A stretch of 64,000 nucleotides of DNA from Nocardioides furvisabuli (GTDB taxonomy: Bacteria; Actinomycetota; Actinomycetes; Propionibacteriales; Nocardioidaceae), in contig NZ_JAIGQB010000007.1 of NCBI RefSeq assembly GCF_021083185.1, forward strand, positions 62,001 through 126,000. The letters are read 5' to 3'. The notes under the pieces were generated by a model, which had not been told where the DNA came from, made no database searches, and saw only the letters and a list, made by a program, of their open reading frames with translations. Shown piece by piece: positions 15,400-28,818 of this stretch; position 1 is the first letter of the stretch; each line of letters starts with the position of its first letter. The position numbers and the translations under genes were made by a program.

Positions 15400-16109
15400 G
15401 ACTCCACCCTCGGCAGCGCGCCCGCTTCGCACGTGACGCCCTCGCCGGACCCACGACCGGTGAGCCACCACGCGAGCGCGGCGGCGCCGCCGATCACCAG
15501 GGGCTCGTCCGGGGCTCCGGGCCCGCGCTCGCCGTAGTGCCAGCTGCGGTCGAGATCGGTCGCGAGGACGGTGAACGGCGTCGGGTAGGGCCGCCTGGTC
15601 ATCGACTCGAGCAGGAGCACCACGAAGTCCTCGCTCCAGTCCGCCGCCGTGTAGCCCGCGTCCAGGTCGGCGTGGTGGATCTCGACCTCGCGCACACGCA
15701 TGAGGGGAATCGTCGCGACCGCGAAGTCGGGGCCGTCCGGGGCGCGCTCGAAGCGCCCGTCCCAGTCGTTGTCGTGCATCGCCCGCATCGCCTGCTCGAA
15801 CTCCGTGGTCGAGGCCAGCAGGCGGTCCCGCAGGGCCTGTGCGGGTTGCGCCGCGAGGTGCTCGATGTCGGAGTCGCGGTGCTGCGCCGAGGCATACATC
15901 GGCTGGGGGGTGCCGACGTGCGCTCCGCGCAGCACGCCCGCCAGCGCCTCCGCGTTGAGGGCGAGGTGGGCGACGACGTGGGCGCGGGACCAGCCCGGCA
16001 GCAGCGACGGCTCGGCGTACGCCGCGTCGCCGAGGCCGTCGACGGTCCGGACGAGCGCCCGGTCGGCGTCCGTGATCAGGTCGGCGGCGCGGGCCGCGAA
16101 GTCGGTCAC
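15393..16109 (-). CDS. Maleylpyruvate isomerase-family mycothiol-dependent protein
   Basis: This 238-residue protein starts at GTG 16109. The N-terminal DinB-like helical domain ([40 protein letters not shown]) carries the metal ligands of the mycothiol-dependent maleylpyruvate isomerase (MDMPI) family. [20 protein letters not shown] leads into the C-terminal domain. Family members catalyse mycothiol-dependent isomerisation, detoxification or transfer. It is translationally coupled to the MBL-fold hydrolase and diverges from uvrA. The substrate is not predictable, because most paralogues are not true maleylpyruvate isomerases. Confidence 0.8.
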   Translation of the reverse strand: MTDFAARAADLITDADRALVRTVDGLGDAAYAEPSLLPGWSRAHVVAHLALNAEALAGVLRGAHVGTPQPMYASAQHRDSDIEHLAAQPAQALRDRLLASTTEFEQAMRAMHDNDWDGRFERAPDGPDFAVATIPLMRVREVEIHHADLDAGYTAADWSEDFVVLLLESMTRRPYPTPFTVLATDLDRSWHYGERGPGAPDEPLVIGGAAALAWWLTGRGSGEGVTCEAGALPRVESW

Positions 16110-16224
16110 GGGTCCATCGTGCCACCTCCGCGGGCCCCACCCCCGTGGGTGGACGATCCGGCCGGTGTGGGTGCCGCGTGAGAAGGTGGAACGGTGCGTC
16201 GGCTTGACCGCGGGCGCCGTCGAG

Positions 16225-16240
16225 ACGAACATGTGTTCGA
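16225..16240. promoter_or_regulatory. SOS box (LexA operator) upstream of uvrA
   Basis: ACGAACATGTGTTCGA contains perfect CGAAC / GTTCG half-sites with a 4-base centre. It matches the actinobacterial LexA consensus TCGAAC-N4-GTTCGA except for the first base. It lies 42 bases before the uvrA start, so DNA-damage induction of uvrA is expected. Confidence 0.8.
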
Positions 16241-16281
16241 CTTCACCGATCTGCCCGCCACGAGGACCGACGAGGACATCC

Positions 16282-19308
<3,027 letters not shown>

Positions 19309-19352
19309 CCGTCACAGCATTCTCACAGGTGCGCTCGCTACTGTCTTTCGGC

Positions 19353-19808
19353 ATGACCGCCATCAACAGACGTCGTGCCCTCGCCGGCTCCGCCGCCGTC
19401 GCCGTCGGTGTCCCGCTCCTCGCCGCCTGCGGTGACGACGCCGACACCTCAGCAGCCGACCCCGCCACCTCCTCCGGCTCGGATCCGTCGTCCCCGTCCG
19501 AGGACGGTGCGGCTGCGGGCGGCGTGGTGCTCGCCAGCGCTGGCGACGTACCCGTGGGTGGGGGCACCATCGTCGACGCCGAGAAGGTCGTGGTCACCCA
19601 GCCCACGGAAGGCGACTTCAAGGCCTTCTCGTCGATCTGCACCCATCAGGGTTGCCCGGTCACCGCCATCTCCGACGGTGCCATCAACTGCACGTGCCAC
19701 GGGAGCAGGTTCTCCATCGAGGACGGATCCCCGCTCGCCGGCCCGGCCACCGCTGCCCTGGCTGCGGTGGAGATCACCGTCGACGGGGACTCCATCACCC
19801 GGGCCTGA
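19353..19808 (+). CDS. Rieske [2Fe-2S] protein, Tat-exported lipoprotein
   Basis: This 151-residue protein starts at ATG. The N-terminus NRRRALAGSAAVAVGVPLLAACG joins a twin-arginine motif with a lipobox (LLAACG), so it is probably Tat-exported and anchored by a lipid on the outer membrane face. A Ser/Asp-rich linker follows. The C-terminal half holds the Rieske ligands CTHQGC and CTCHGSRF (2 Cys + 2 His). Electron partners are unknown. It sits between uvrA and uvrC without obvious link to DNA repair. The cluster ligands are complete, so the protein should be functional. Confidence 0.9.
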   Translation: MTAINRRRALAGSAAVAVGVPLLAACGDDADTSAADPATSSGSDPSSPSEDGAAAGGVVLASAGDVPVGGGTIVDAEKVVVTQPTEGDFKAFSSICTHQGCPVTAISDGAINCTCHGSRFSIEDGSPLAGPATAALAAVEITVDGDSITRA

Positions 19809-19839
19809 CCGGGCTGTCACCACTGTCGGGGGCCGCCCG

Positions 19840-19845
19840 TAGGGT
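19840..19845 (+). promoter_or_regulatory. -10 box (TAGGGT), leaderless start of uvrC
   Basis: TAGGGT ends 6 bases before the GTG start at 19852. No Shine-Dalgarno sequence and no SOS box are visible in the short upstream gap. Confidence 0.5.
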
Positions 19846-19851
19846 TGACGG

Positions 19852-21897
19852 GTGGCCAACCCGAGCACCTATCGACCCGCGCCGGGGTCGATCCCGACCA
19901 AGCCGGGGGTCTACCGGTTCCGGGACGCCAAGGGTCGCGTGATCTACGTCGGCAAGGCCAAGAGCCTGCGCCCGCGCCTGTCGTCGTACTTCCAGGACAT
20001 CGGCAACCTGCACCCCCGCACCGCGTCCATGGTGACGACCGGCGCCAGCGTCGAGTGGACGGTCGTCGACACCGAGGTCGAGGCGCTCCAGCTGGAGTAC
20101 AGCTGGATCAAGGAGTTCGATCCGCGCTTCAACGTCAAGTACCGCGACGACAAGTCCTACCCCTGGCTGGCGGTGACCGTGGGTGAGGAGTTCCCGAGGG
20201 TGATGGTCGGCCGGGGTGCCAAGCGCAAGGGCACCCGCTACTTCGGCCCCTACAGCCACGCCTGGGCGATCCGCGAGACCGTCGACCTGCTGCTGCGCGT
20301 CTTCCCGATGCGGTCGTGCAGCAACGGCGTCTTCAAGCGGTCCGCCCAGATCGGGCGCCCGTGCCTCCTGGGCTACATCGACAAGTGCTCGGCCCCGTGC
20401 GTCGGCAGCGTGACGCCGGAGGAGCACCGGGAGATCGTCGACGACTTCTGCGACTTCATGGCCGGCAGCACGACCGCCTTCACCAAGCGCCTCGAGCGCG
20501 AGATGTACGCCGCCTCGGAGGCGCTCGACTTCGAGAAGGCCGCGCGGCTGCGTGACGACCTCGGCGCGCTGACCAAGGCGCTGGAGAAGCAGGCCGTGGT
20601 GCTGGGCGACGGCACCGACGCCGACGTGATCGCGTTGGCCGAGGACCCGCTCGAGGTGGCCGTGCAGATCTTCTACGTCCGTGGCGGTCGCATCCGCGGC
20701 CAGCGTGGGTGGGTGGCCGACCGCTCGGACGACAGCGACACCGCCGGCCTGGTGCAGGAGTTCCTGCTCCAGCTCTACGGCGGCGCCGACCCCGACGCCG
20801 GCGACACCATCCCGCGCGAGGTCCTGGTGCCGGCGCTGCCGCCGGACCACACGGTGATGGAGGAGCTGCTCAGCGAGCGGCGCGGCAGCCGGGTCGCGAT
20901 CCGCGTGCCGCAGCGTGGCGACAAGCGCGACCTCCAGGAGACCGTCGCCAGCAACGCCGCGCAGGCACTCGCGCTCCACAAGACCAAGCGCGCCAGCGAC
21001 CTCACCACGCGCAACCGCGCGCTCGAGGAGATCCAGCAGGCGCTCGCGCTCGACGAGGTGCCGCTGCGCATCGAGTGCTACGACGTGTCCAACCTCCAGG
21101 GCACCGAGGTCGTCGCCTCGATGGTCGTCTTCGAGGACGGGCTCTCGCGCAAGTCCGAGTACCGGCGCTTCGTGATCCGCGGCGTCGACGGCCAGAACGA
21201 CGTGGCGTCGATGCACGAGGTCATCACCCGGCGTTTCAAGCGGCTCCTCGACGAGCAGGCGCGCGTTGAGCTCCAAGATGCTCCTCGAGCGGCGCCAACG
21301 GGCTCGGATGCTTCGCAGGCTCAGCAGCCCGACCCGCAGGCGCCCCTCCTCGTCGACCCGGAGACCGGGCGGCCGCGGAAGTTCGCCTACGCCCCCTCGC
21401 TGGTCGTCGTCGACGGCGGCCCGCCGCAGGTCGCGGCGGCGCAGCAGGCGCTCGCCGAGCTCGGCGTCAACGACATCCCCGTGTGCGGGCTCGCCAAGCG
21501 GCTCGAGGAGGTCTGGCTCCCGGGGGAGGAGGACCCCGTCATCATGGCCCGCACCAGCGAGGGCCTCTACCTCCTCCAGCGGATCCGCGACGAGGCCCAC
21601 CGATTCGCCATCAACCACCACCGCGGCCGGCGCTCCAAGTCGATGGTCGAGAGCCTGCTCGACGACGTGCCGGGCCTCGGCGAGGTCCGGCGCAAGACGC
21701 TGCTCAAGCACTTCGGCTCGCTGAAGAAGCTGCGCGAGGCCGACCCCGATGCCATCGCACTCGTGCCCGGCATCGGTCCGCGGACCGCCAGCGCGATCAA
21801 GGAAGCGGTCGCGAAGGCCGACGCGACCCGCAAGACTGACCCCAGGGAGCCGGCGGTCAACACCGCCACCGGCGAGATCATCTCTGATGATGATTGA
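19852..21897 (+). CDS. uvrC: Excinuclease ABC subunit C
   Basis: This 681-residue endonuclease makes the two incisions of nucleotide excision repair. The N-terminal GIY-YIG domain begins [24 protein letters not shown] motif ([14 protein letters not shown]) for UvrB contact is near residue 225. The RNase-H-like 5' nuclease region includes [20 protein letters not shown] and [14 protein letters not shown]. Tandem HhH motifs near the end ([38 protein letters not shown]) bind DNA. The stretch around residues 472-493 ([17 protein letters not shown]) uses codons rare in the rest of the gene and looks like an inserted linker. It leads the rapZ-yvcK-whiA row, an order conserved in actinobacteria. Confidence 0.96.
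   Translation: MANPSTYRPAPGSIPTKPGVYRFRDAKGRVIYVGKAKSLRPRLSSYFQDIGNLHPRTASMVTTGASVEWTVVDTEVEALQLEYSWIKEFDPRFNVKYRDDKSYPWLAVTVGEEFPRVMVGRGAKRKGTRYFGPYSHAWAIRETVDLLLRVFPMRSCSNGVFKRSAQIGRPCLLGYIDKCSAPCVGSVTPEEHREIVDDFCDFMAGSTTAFTKRLEREMYAASEALDFEKAARLRDDLGALTKALEKQAVVLGDGTDADVIALAEDPLEVAVQIFYVRGGRIRGQRGWVADRSDDSDTAGLVQEFLLQLYGGADPDAGDTIPREVLVPALPPDHTVMEELLSERRGSRVAIRVPQRGDKRDLQETVASNAAQALALHKTKRASDLTTRNRALEEIQQALALDEVPLRIECYDVSNLQGTEVVASMVVFEDGLSRKSEYRRFVIRGVDGQNDVASMHEVITRRFKRLLDEQARVELQDAPRAAPTGSDASQAQQPDPQAPLLVDPETGRPRKFAYAPSLVVVDGGPPQVAAAQQALAELGVNDIPVCGLAKRLEEVWLPGEEDPVIMARTSEGLYLLQRIRDEAHRFAINHHRGRRSKSMVESLLDDVPGLGEVRRKTLLKHFGSLKKLREADPDAIALVPGIGPRTASAIKEAVAKADATRKTDPREPAVNTATGEIISDDD
21265..21335. 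repeat. Probable REP-like insertion inside uvrC
   Basis: The DNA reads GATGCTCCTCGAGCGG ... CTCGGATGCTTCGCAGGCTC and uses codons such as GCT, CCT, CGA, CCA and GAT that are rare in flanking uvrC. It keeps the frame and encodes a low-complexity linker between two conserved parts. It resembles short dispersed repeats rather than coding DNA; the assignment is tentative. Confidence 0.35.
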
Positions 21898-21919
21898 GCA
21901 CTGCATCGAGGAGGACTGA

Positions 21920-22789
21920 ATGGTCGAGGCGACTCCCGGCGAGCTGGTCATCGTCACCGGCATGACCGGGGCCGGCCGGAGCACGGCCGCCAAGGAGCTG
22001 GAGGACCTCGGCTACTTCGTGGTCGACAACCTGCCGCCGACGCTGGTGCGTGACGTCGTGCGCCTCGTCGACGACAGCCGCGGCATCGACCAGCCGATCG
22101 CCGTGGTCGTCGACGTGCGCTCGGGCTCCTTCTTCGACTCACTCCAGGCCAACCGTCACCAGCAGGTCACCGGCCGGCCGACGACGCTGCTGTTCCTCGA
22201 GGCGACCGACGAGGTGCTCGTACGCCGCCAGGAGGCCGCTCGCCGTCCGCACCCGATGCAGGGAAGCGGTCGCCTGCTCCACGGGCTGCAGCGCGAGCGG
22301 GAGGTCATGGCCGACATCCGCGGCGACGCCGACGTGCTCCTCGACACCTCCAACTTCAACGTCCACCAGCTCCAGGACCGCATCACCGAGCTCTTCGGCA
22401 CCGCCGCGACGACCCGCCTGAAGGTGACCGTCATCAGCTTCGGCTTCAAGTACGGCATCCCCGTCGACGCCGACTGGGTCGCCGACATGCGCTTCCTGCC
22501 CAACCCGCACTGGGTGCCCGAGCTGCGCCCGCAGAACGGCCGGGACCCCGACGTGTCTGCCTACGTGCTGTCCCAGCCCGGTGCCGGGACCTTCCTCGAC
22601 CAGTACCTCCCGGTCCTGCAGACCGTCGCCCAGGGCTACCTGACCGAGGGCAAGCGCTTCATGCAGGTCGCCGTCGGCTGCACCGGCGGCAAGCACCGCA
22701 GCGTGGCCATGACGGAGGCAATCGCCGGGCTGATGCGGCAGGCGGGCTACGACGTGCGCACCGCGCACCGCGACCTCGGCAGGGAGTGA
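21920..22789 (+). CDS. rapZ: RNase adapter / nucleotide-binding protein RapZ
   Basis: This 289-residue protein starts at ATG with GAGGAG upstream. The N-terminal P-loop is TGMTGAGRSTAAKELEDLG. The body keeps the family blocks YFVVDNLPPTLV, FLEATDEVLVRRQ, RRPHP, SFGFKYGIPVDADWVADMRFLPNPHWV and AVGCTGGKHRSVAM. In enterobacteria RapZ guides RNase E to the sRNA GlmZ; the actinobacterial role is less clear. It is co-transcribed with yvcK (1-base gap) and whiA, as in most Gram-positive bacteria. Confidence 0.95.
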   Translation: MVEATPGELVIVTGMTGAGRSTAAKELEDLGYFVVDNLPPTLVRDVVRLVDDSRGIDQPIAVVVDVRSGSFFDSLQANRHQQVTGRPTTLLFLEATDEVLVRRQEAARRPHPMQGSGRLLHGLQREREVMADIRGDADVLLDTSNFNVHQLQDRITELFGTAATTRLKVTVISFGFKYGIPVDADWVADMRFLPNPHWVPELRPQNGRDPDVSAYVLSQPGAGTFLDQYLPVLQTVAQGYLTEGKRFMQVAVGCTGGKHRSVAMTEAIAGLMRQAGYDVRTAHRDLGRE

Positions 22790-22790
22790 G

Positions 22791-23762
22791 GTGGCGCGCG
22801 AGACCGCGCAGGCTGCGGTCGCCCTCGGTGGGGGCCACGGCCTGGCCGCCACGCTGTCGGCGCTGCGGCGGCTCAACGACGACCTCACCATCGACGACCT
22901 GACGGCCGTCGTGACGGTGGCCGACAACGGTGGGTCGTCGGGCCGCCTGCGGGGCGAGTTCGGCGTACTGCCTCCCGGAGACCTGCGCATGGCGCTCGCC
23001 GCGCTCTGCGGCGACGACGAGTGGGGCCGCACGTGGGCCGAGGTGGTGCAGCACCGCTTCGCGGGGCAGGGGGAGCTCAACGGCCACGTCGTCGGCAACC
23101 TCCTCATCGTGGGGCTGTGGGAGCTGATGGGCGGCGACCACGTGCGGGGCCTCGACTGGGTCGGTCGCCTGCTGGGCGCGCACGGACGCGTGCTGCCGAT
23201 GGCCACCACGCCGATGGACATCACCGCGCGGGTGCGTGGCGCAGACCCGTCGGACCCGGGTGCCCTCACGGTCGTACGCGGCCAGGTGGAGGTCGCCACG
23301 ACCGCCGGGCAGATCGAGTCGGTCGCCCTGGTGCCGGAGGACCCGCAGGCCTGCGCGGAGGCGGTCGAGGCCGTCCTGGCCGCCGAGTGGGTCGTGCTGG
23401 GCCCCGGCTCGTGGTTCAGCTCGGTGATCCCGCACCTGATGGTGCCGGGCCTGCGCCGGGCGCTGGCCGAGACGCCGGGGCGGCTGGTCGTCGTGCTCAA
23501 CCTCGAGGCGCAGGCGGGCGAGACCACCGGTTTCGGGCCCGAGGAGCACCTCGCGGCGCTGTTCGAGCACGCCCCCGACCTCAACGTGCACGCCGTGCTG
23601 GTCGACGCCGGGTCGCTGGCGGGGGAGCGCGAGGCGCTCGAGAAGGCGGTCGCCGATCGGGGCGCCCGACTGGTCGTCGAGGACATCGCCGTACGCGGCG
23701 AGCCGCGCCACGACCCGGACCGCCTCGCGGCCGCCTTCCGACGCATCGTCGACGGGGCCTGA
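22791..23762 (+). CDS. yvcK: YvcK/CofD-like protein (CuvA family)
   Basis: This 323-residue protein starts at GTG one base after the rapZ stop. The N-terminus [20 protein letters not shown] and [33 protein letters not shown] are hallmarks of the YvcK branch of the CofD-like fold; [15 protein letters not shown] and [18 protein letters not shown] follow. YvcK binds UDP-sugars and is needed for carbon-source-dependent cell-wall growth in Bacillus; the mycobacterial relative CuvA links to cell envelope and virulence. It sits between rapZ and whiA. Confidence 0.92.
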   Translation: MARETAQAAVALGGGHGLAATLSALRRLNDDLTIDDLTAVVTVADNGGSSGRLRGEFGVLPPGDLRMALAALCGDDEWGRTWAEVVQHRFAGQGELNGHVVGNLLIVGLWELMGGDHVRGLDWVGRLLGAHGRVLPMATTPMDITARVRGADPSDPGALTVVRGQVEVATTAGQIESVALVPEDPQACAEAVEAVLAAEWVVLGPGSWFSSVIPHLMVPGLRRALAETPGRLVVVLNLEAQAGETTGFGPEEHLAALFEHAPDLNVHAVLVDAGSLAGEREALEKAVADRGARLVVEDIAVRGEPRHDPDRLAAAFRRIVDGA

Positions 23763-23815
23763 CCGGGTCGGCCGGGCGGTCGAGGGTCGTTGACCAGCAT
23801 GGCAGGATTCGGACC

Positions 23816-24802
23816 ATGGCTATGACGGCACAGGTGAAGGCAGAGCTCGCCTCCACCCAGATCACCAAGACCTGCTGCCGCAAGGCCGAGGTCGCCTCGA
23901 TGCTCCGCTTCGCAGGCGGCCTGCACATCGTGAGCGGCCGCATCGTCGTGGAGGCCGAGCTCGACACCGGTGCCGCCGCGCGGCGCCTGCGCAAGGACAT
24001 CTCCGAGGTCTACGGCCATCCCTCCGACGTGGTCATGGTCCAGGGCAACGGCATCCGGAAGGGCTCGCGCTACATCGTGCGGGTGACCAAGGACGGTGAG
24101 GCCCTGGCACGCCAGACCGGCCTGCTCGACCAGCGCGGTCGTCCCGTACGCGGCCTGCCGCCCGCCGTCGTCAGCGGTGGCGGCTGCGACGCGGTCGCGG
24201 CGTGGCGCGGCGCCTTCCTCGCCCACGGCTCCCTGACCGAGCCCGGCCGCTCGTCGTCACTGGAGATCACCTGCCCCGGCCCGGAGGCCGCGCTCGCGAT
24301 CGTCGGCGTCGCCCGTCGTCTCGGCATCTCCGCCAAGGCGCGCGAGGTGCGTGGTGTGGACCGGGTCGTGATCCGCGACGGCGACGCCATCGGTGCGCTG
24401 CTCACCCGCCTCGGCGCCCACGAGTCGCTCATGGCGTGGGAGGAGCGTCGGATGCGCCGCGAGGTCCGTGCCACCGCCAACCGCCTCGCGAACTTCGACG
24501 ACGCCAACCTGCGCCGGTCCGCGCGGGCAGCCGTGGCCGCGGGCGCACGCGTCGAGCGCGCGCTGGAGATCCTCGGCGAGGAGGTCCCCGACCACCTGCG
24601 CCAGGCCGGGCACCTCCGCCTCGAGCACAAGCAGGCCTCGCTCGAGGAGCTCGGCCAGCTGCACGACCCGGTCCTGACCAAGGACGCGATCGCCGGGCGG
24701 ATCCGCCGACTGCTCGCGATGGCGGACAAGCGCGCCGAGGAGCTCGGCATCCCCGACACGGAGGCGTCCCTGACGCCGGAGATGCTGGCCGAGGAAGGCT
24801 GA
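23816..24802 (+). CDS. whiA: Sporulation/division regulator WhiA
   Basis: This 328-residue DNA-binding protein starts at ATG 23816; ATG 23822 is possible. The N-terminal half has the LAGLIDADG-homing-endonuclease-like fold without nuclease residues ([38 protein letters not shown]). The C-terminal half is a helix-turn-helix domain ([29 protein letters not shown]). In Streptomyces it works with WhiB to control septation genes; in non-sporulating actinobacteria it controls division. A CAGGAT box at 23803-23808 lies 7 bases before the start. Confidence 0.96.
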   Translation: MAMTAQVKAELASTQITKTCCRKAEVASMLRFAGGLHIVSGRIVVEAELDTGAAARRLRKDISEVYGHPSDVVMVQGNGIRKGSRYIVRVTKDGEALARQTGLLDQRGRPVRGLPPAVVSGGGCDAVAAWRGAFLAHGSLTEPGRSSSLEITCPGPEAALAIVGVARRLGISAKAREVRGVDRVVIRDGDAIGALLTRLGAHESLMAWEERRMRREVRATANRLANFDDANLRRSARAAVAAGARVERALEILGEEVPDHLRQAGHLRLEHKQASLEELGQLHDPVLTKDAIAGRIRRLLAMADKRAEELGIPDTEASLTPEMLAEEG

Positions 24803-24810
24803 GGCGGGGG

Positions 24811-24830
24811 ACTTTGGATCGATCCAAAGT
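24811..24830. promoter_or_regulatory. Perfect 20-bp palindrome upstream of gap
   Basis: ACTTTGGATCGATCCAAAGT is an exact 20-bp palindrome, 8 bases after the whiA stop and 131 bases before the gap start. There is no T-run after it, so it is a better operator than a terminator. The half-site TTTGGATC recalls operators of GntR- or LacI-type metabolite repressors; which protein binds is unknown. It would be well placed to control the gap-pgk-tpiA operon. Confidence 0.55.
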
Positions 24831-24900
24831 TACCTGTCCGTACCGCGGTCGACCTCGCTCCGGTGCTCCGGCGTGACCCGATAGGGTCGGTGATGCTGGT

Positions 24901-24941
24901 CACCGAAGGCCAGAGCTGTCGACGGGGCCACCGAAGGCCCC
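24901..24941 (+). repeat. Direct repeats and hairpin in gap leader
   Basis: CACCGAAGGCC occurs exactly at 24901-24911 and again at 24929-24939. The second copy also forms a 6-bp stem, GGGGCC (24924-24929) with GGCCCC (24936-24941), directly before the ribosome-binding site. It could affect translation or mRNA stability of gap. Confidence 0.4.
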
Positions 24942-24946
24942 GCACC

Positions 24947-25957
<1,011 letters not shown>

Positions 25958-25962
25958 GCTCG

Positions 25963-27165
25963 ATGTCGGACATCGCCTCGCTGGGGAACCTGTCGGGCAA
26001 GCGCGTGCTGGTCCGCTCGGACCTCAACGTGCCGCTCGACGGCACCACCATCACCGACGACGGCCGGATCCGCGCGAGCGTCCCGACCATCACGCAGCTG
26101 TCCGACGCGGGCGCCCGGGTGGTCGTCACCGCCCACCTGGGCCGCCCGGGCGGCTCGCCCGACCCGAGGTACTCCCTCGAGCCGGTCGCGCGCCGGCTCT
26201 CCGAGCTCCTGGGTCGCCCGGTCGTGTTCGCGTCCGACACCGTCGGCGCCAGCGCGTCGGAGGCGGTGGCCGGTCTCGAGGACGGCGGGATCGCCCTGCT
26301 GGAGAACGTCCGGTTCAACGACGGCGAGACGTCGAAGGACGACGCCGTCCGCGGCGCGTTCGCCGACCAGCTCGCGCAGCTGGCCGACGCCTTCGTCTCC
26401 GACGGCTTCGGTGTCGTGCACCGCAAGCAGGCCAGCGTGTACGACGTCGCGCTGCGGCTGCCGTCCGCCATGGGCGGACTGGTCGCGGCGGAGGTCGACG
26501 TGCTGCGACGGCTGACCGAGCACCCCGAGCGCCCCTACGTCGTCGTCCTCGGTGGCTCGAAGGTCTCGGACAAGCTCGGCGTCATCGACAACCTCATCGA
26601 CAAGGCTGACAAGCTGCTCATCGGCGGCGGCATGGTCTTCACCTTCCTCAAGGCCCAGGGTCATGAGGTCGGCAAGAGCCTGCTCGAGGCAGACCAGCTC
26701 GACACCTGCACCCGCTACCTCGCCGAGGCCGCGGACCGTGGGGTGGAGATCCTGCTCCCGACCGACGTCGTGGTCGACACGGCGTTCCCGTCGGGCGACC
26801 GCGCCCCCGAGCCCCGGGTCGTGCCCGCCTCGGAGATCCCGTCGGACGCCCTCGGGCTCGACATCGGTCCCGACTCGGCGGCTGCCTTCGCAGCGGCGCT
26901 GAGCGACGCGCGTACGGTCTTCTGGAACGGGCCGATGGGCGTCTTCGAGGTCGAGGCGTTCGCCGACGGCACCCGTGCCGTCGCCGAGGCACTGACGAAG
27001 GTCGACGGCCTGTCCGTCGTCGGTGGTGGCGACTCCGCTGCCGCCGTACGACAGCTGGGCTTCGACGAGGCCGCCTTCGGCCACATCTCCACCGGCGGTG
27101 GCGCGTCGCTGGAGTTCCTGGAGGGCAAGGAGCTCCCGGGCATCGCCGTACTCGAGAGGGACTGA
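25963..27165 (+). CDS. pgk: Phosphoglycerate kinase
   Basis: This 400-residue two-domain kinase makes ATP from 1,3-bisphosphoglycerate. The N-domain has [21 protein letters not shown] and [12 protein letters not shown]; the hinge region has [17 protein letters not shown]. The nucleotide domain has [10 protein letters not shown] and [11 protein letters not shown], and the protein ends with [20 protein letters not shown]. The ATG at 25963 is 5 bases after the gap stop, so it is certainly in the same transcript. Confidence 0.97.
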   Translation: MSDIASLGNLSGKRVLVRSDLNVPLDGTTITDDGRIRASVPTITQLSDAGARVVVTAHLGRPGGSPDPRYSLEPVARRLSELLGRPVVFASDTVGASASEAVAGLEDGGIALLENVRFNDGETSKDDAVRGAFADQLAQLADAFVSDGFGVVHRKQASVYDVALRLPSAMGGLVAAEVDVLRRLTEHPERPYVVVLGGSKVSDKLGVIDNLIDKADKLLIGGGMVFTFLKAQGHEVGKSLLEADQLDTCTRYLAEAADRGVEILLPTDVVVDTAFPSGDRAPEPRVVPASEIPSDALGLDIGPDSAAAFAAALSDARTVFWNGPMGVFEVEAFADGTRAVAEALTKVDGLSVVGGGDSAAAVRQLGFDEAAFGHISTGGGASLEFLEGKELPGIAVLERD

Positions 27166-27169
27166 ACCC

Positions 27170-27967
27170 GTGGCCAAGAACGACCGCACGCCGCTGATGG
27201 CGGGCAACTGGAAGATGAACCTCAACCACCAGGAAGCGGTGGTGCTGGTCCAGAAGCTCGCCTGGACGCTGTCGGACAAGCGCCACGACCACGGCAAGGT
27301 CGAGGTGGTCGTCGTGCCGCCGTTCACCGACATCCGGTCGGTGCAGACGCTGGTCGACGGCGACCGCCTCTCGATCCGCTACGGCGCGCAGGACGTGTCC
27401 GTGCACGACGAGGGCGCCTACACCGGCGAGATCTCCGCGGGCATGCTCAGCAAGCTGGGCTGCTCCTACGTCGTGGTCGGGCACTCCGAGCGGCGGATGT
27501 ACCACAACGAGTCCGACGAGCTGGTCAACGCCAAGGCCCACAAGTCGCTCGCGGCCGGCATGACGCCGATCGTGTGCGTCGGCGAGGGGCTCGACGTGCG
27601 TCAGGCGGGCGAGCACGTGCCGTTCACGCTGACGCAGGTGGACGGCTCGCTCGACGGCTTCACCGCGGAGCAGGTCGCCGGTCTCGTGGTCGCCTACGAG
27701 CCCGTGTGGGCCATCGGGACCGGCGAGGTCGCCACCCCCGACGACGCGCAGGAGGTCTGTGCAGCCATCCGTGGGCGCGTGCGCGAGGTGCACGGCGACG
27801 CGGCCGCCGACGGCCTACGGATCCTCTACGGCGGGTCGGTCAAGGCCGCCAACGCCGGCGGGATCATGGAGAAGCAGGACGTCGACGGATGCCTCGTGGG
27901 CGGCGCCAGCCTGCAGGTCGACGAGTTCGGTGGCATCTGCCGTTTCTACGACATGCCCGTGCTGTGA
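27170..27967 (+). CDS. tpiA: Triosephosphate isomerase
   Basis: This 265-residue TIM barrel interconverts dihydroxyacetone phosphate and glyceraldehyde 3-phosphate. It shows MAGNWKMN (Lys), VVGHSERR (His), [11 protein letters not shown] (catalytic Glu and flexible loop) and [10 protein letters not shown] (phosphate grip). The GTG start is 4 bases after the pgk stop. secG follows from its own -10 box, so the glycolytic operon may end here. Confidence 0.97.
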   Translation: MAKNDRTPLMAGNWKMNLNHQEAVVLVQKLAWTLSDKRHDHGKVEVVVVPPFTDIRSVQTLVDGDRLSIRYGAQDVSVHDEGAYTGEISAGMLSKLGCSYVVVGHSERRMYHNESDELVNAKAHKSLAAGMTPIVCVGEGLDVRQAGEHVPFTLTQVDGSLDGFTAEQVAGLVVAYEPVWAIGTGEVATPDDAQEVCAAIRGRVREVHGDAAADGLRILYGGSVKAANAGGIMEKQDVDGCLVGGASLQVDEFGGICRFYDMPVL

Positions 27968-27998
27968 GGGCGCTCACCGGTTCCGCGTGGACGTGACG

Positions 27999-28004
27999 TA
28001 GGCT
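27999..28004 (+). promoter_or_regulatory. -10 box (TAGGCT), leaderless start of secG
   Basis: TAGGCT ends 7 bases before the GTG start at 28012. Confidence 0.5.
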
Positions 28005-28011
28005 GCCGCTC

Positions 28012-28251
28012 GTGATTCTGCTCTTCACCATCCTGCTCGTCATCACGAGCGCGATCATGATCCTGCTGGTGCTGCTCCACAAGGGCCGCGGTGGTGGCCT
28101 CTCCGACATGTTCGGTGGCGGCGTCTCCAGCAGCTTGGGGGGATCGTCGGTGGCCGAGCGCAACCTCGACCGCTTCACGGTCGGCGTCGGTGTCATCTGG
28201 TTTGCGTGCATCATCGCCCTCGGTCTGCTCAAGGCCTACGCGGGCAACTAA
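28012..28251 (+). CDS. secG: Preprotein translocase subunit SecG
   Basis: This 79-residue membrane protein has two TM helices (ILLFTILLVITSAIMILLVLL and TVGVGVIWFACIIALGLL), separated by the typical cytoplasmic loop HKGRGGGLSDMFGGG. SecG joins SecYE and speeds preprotein movement. The start is GTG, with a TAGGCT -10 box 7 bases away. The position after tpiA is the standard actinobacterial order. Confidence 0.95.
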   Translation: MILLFTILLVITSAIMILLVLLHKGRGGGLSDMFGGGVSSSLGGSSVAERNLDRFTVGVGVIWFACIIALGLLKAYAGN

Positions 28252-28282
28252 TCCCCCTCAGCTTTCTTTCGAAGGAGTCGTC

Positions 28283-28642
28283 GTGGCTGGTGCTGGAAAT
28301 GCGATCCGCGGTAGTCGAATCGGTGCCGGTCCGATGGGCGAGGCGGAGCGCGGCGAAGCCGCTCCCCGCCAGACGGTCACCTACTTCTGCAGCCACGACC
28401 ACCGGTCGGTGGTGACGTTCTCGATCGAGGCCACCGCGCCCGACTCGTGGGACTGCCCCAAGTGCGGCCTGCCCGCGAGCCTGGACTCGGAGAACCCGCC
28501 CCCGGCGCCGAAGACCGAGCCCTACAAGACGCACCTGGCCTACGTGAAGGAGCGTCGCAGCGAGACCGAGGCGGCCGACATCCTCGACGAGGCTGTCGCC
28601 CTGCTGCGCAGCCGTCGCAAGGCCGGCGAGATCATCTTCTGA
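28283..28642 (+). CDS. rbpA: RNA polymerase-binding protein RbpA
   Basis: This 119-residue actinobacterial transcription factor stabilises the promoter open complex with group I/II sigma factors. The start is GTG 28283, with GAAGGAG 6 bases upstream; it gives the usual N-terminal AGAGNAIRGSRIGAGPMGE. The core domain has YFCSHDHR and WDCPKCGLPA (Zn-type Cys set). The basic linker and sigma-interacting domain follow (KTHLAYVKERRSETEAADIL, ALLRSRRKAGEIIF). The first 31-bp repeat unit starts 3 bases after the stop. Confidence 0.96.
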   Translation: MAGAGNAIRGSRIGAGPMGEAERGEAAPRQTVTYFCSHDHRSVVTFSIEATAPDSWDCPKCGLPASLDSENPPPAPKTEPYKTHLAYVKERRSETEAADILDEAVALLRSRRKAGEIIF

Positions 28643-28644
28643 CC

Positions 28645-28768
28645 GACCGGGCGCTTCCTCGCGCTGAGACTCGCTGACCAGGCGCTTCCTCGCGCTGAGA
28701 CTCGCTGACCGGGCGCTTCGTTGCGCCGAGGCCCGTCGACCGGGCACTTCGTTGCGCAGATGCTTGCG
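28645..28768 (+). repeat. Four direct 31-bp repeat units (left array)
   Basis: Units start at 28645, 28676, 28707 and 28738, each exactly 31 bases. The first 20 bases are conserved (GACCGGGCGCTTCCTCGCGC in unit 1; GACCGGGCACTTCGTTGCGC in unit 4). The remaining 11 bases are the same in units 1-2 and diverge in 3-4. The period is close to three helical turns, as in iteron arrays. The same unit occurs inverted at 29802-29894, on the other side of the enclosed gene. Confidence 0.9.
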
Positions 28769-28818
28769 CCTGTGGATGACCGCTGCACCTGTTGTCGGAT
28801 CCGGGCAGGGTCATCGCC

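Noticed and set aside
28645..28768. Possible CRISPR array
   Set aside because: Only four units with a 20-base core and 11-base variable part, two of which are identical; no cas genes; the inverted partner array argues against it.
28792..28818. TTG at 28792 as start of the nuclease-like gene
   Set aside because: ATG 28819 has GGGCAGGG at proper spacing and gives the more usual N-terminus; the extra residues are not family-like.
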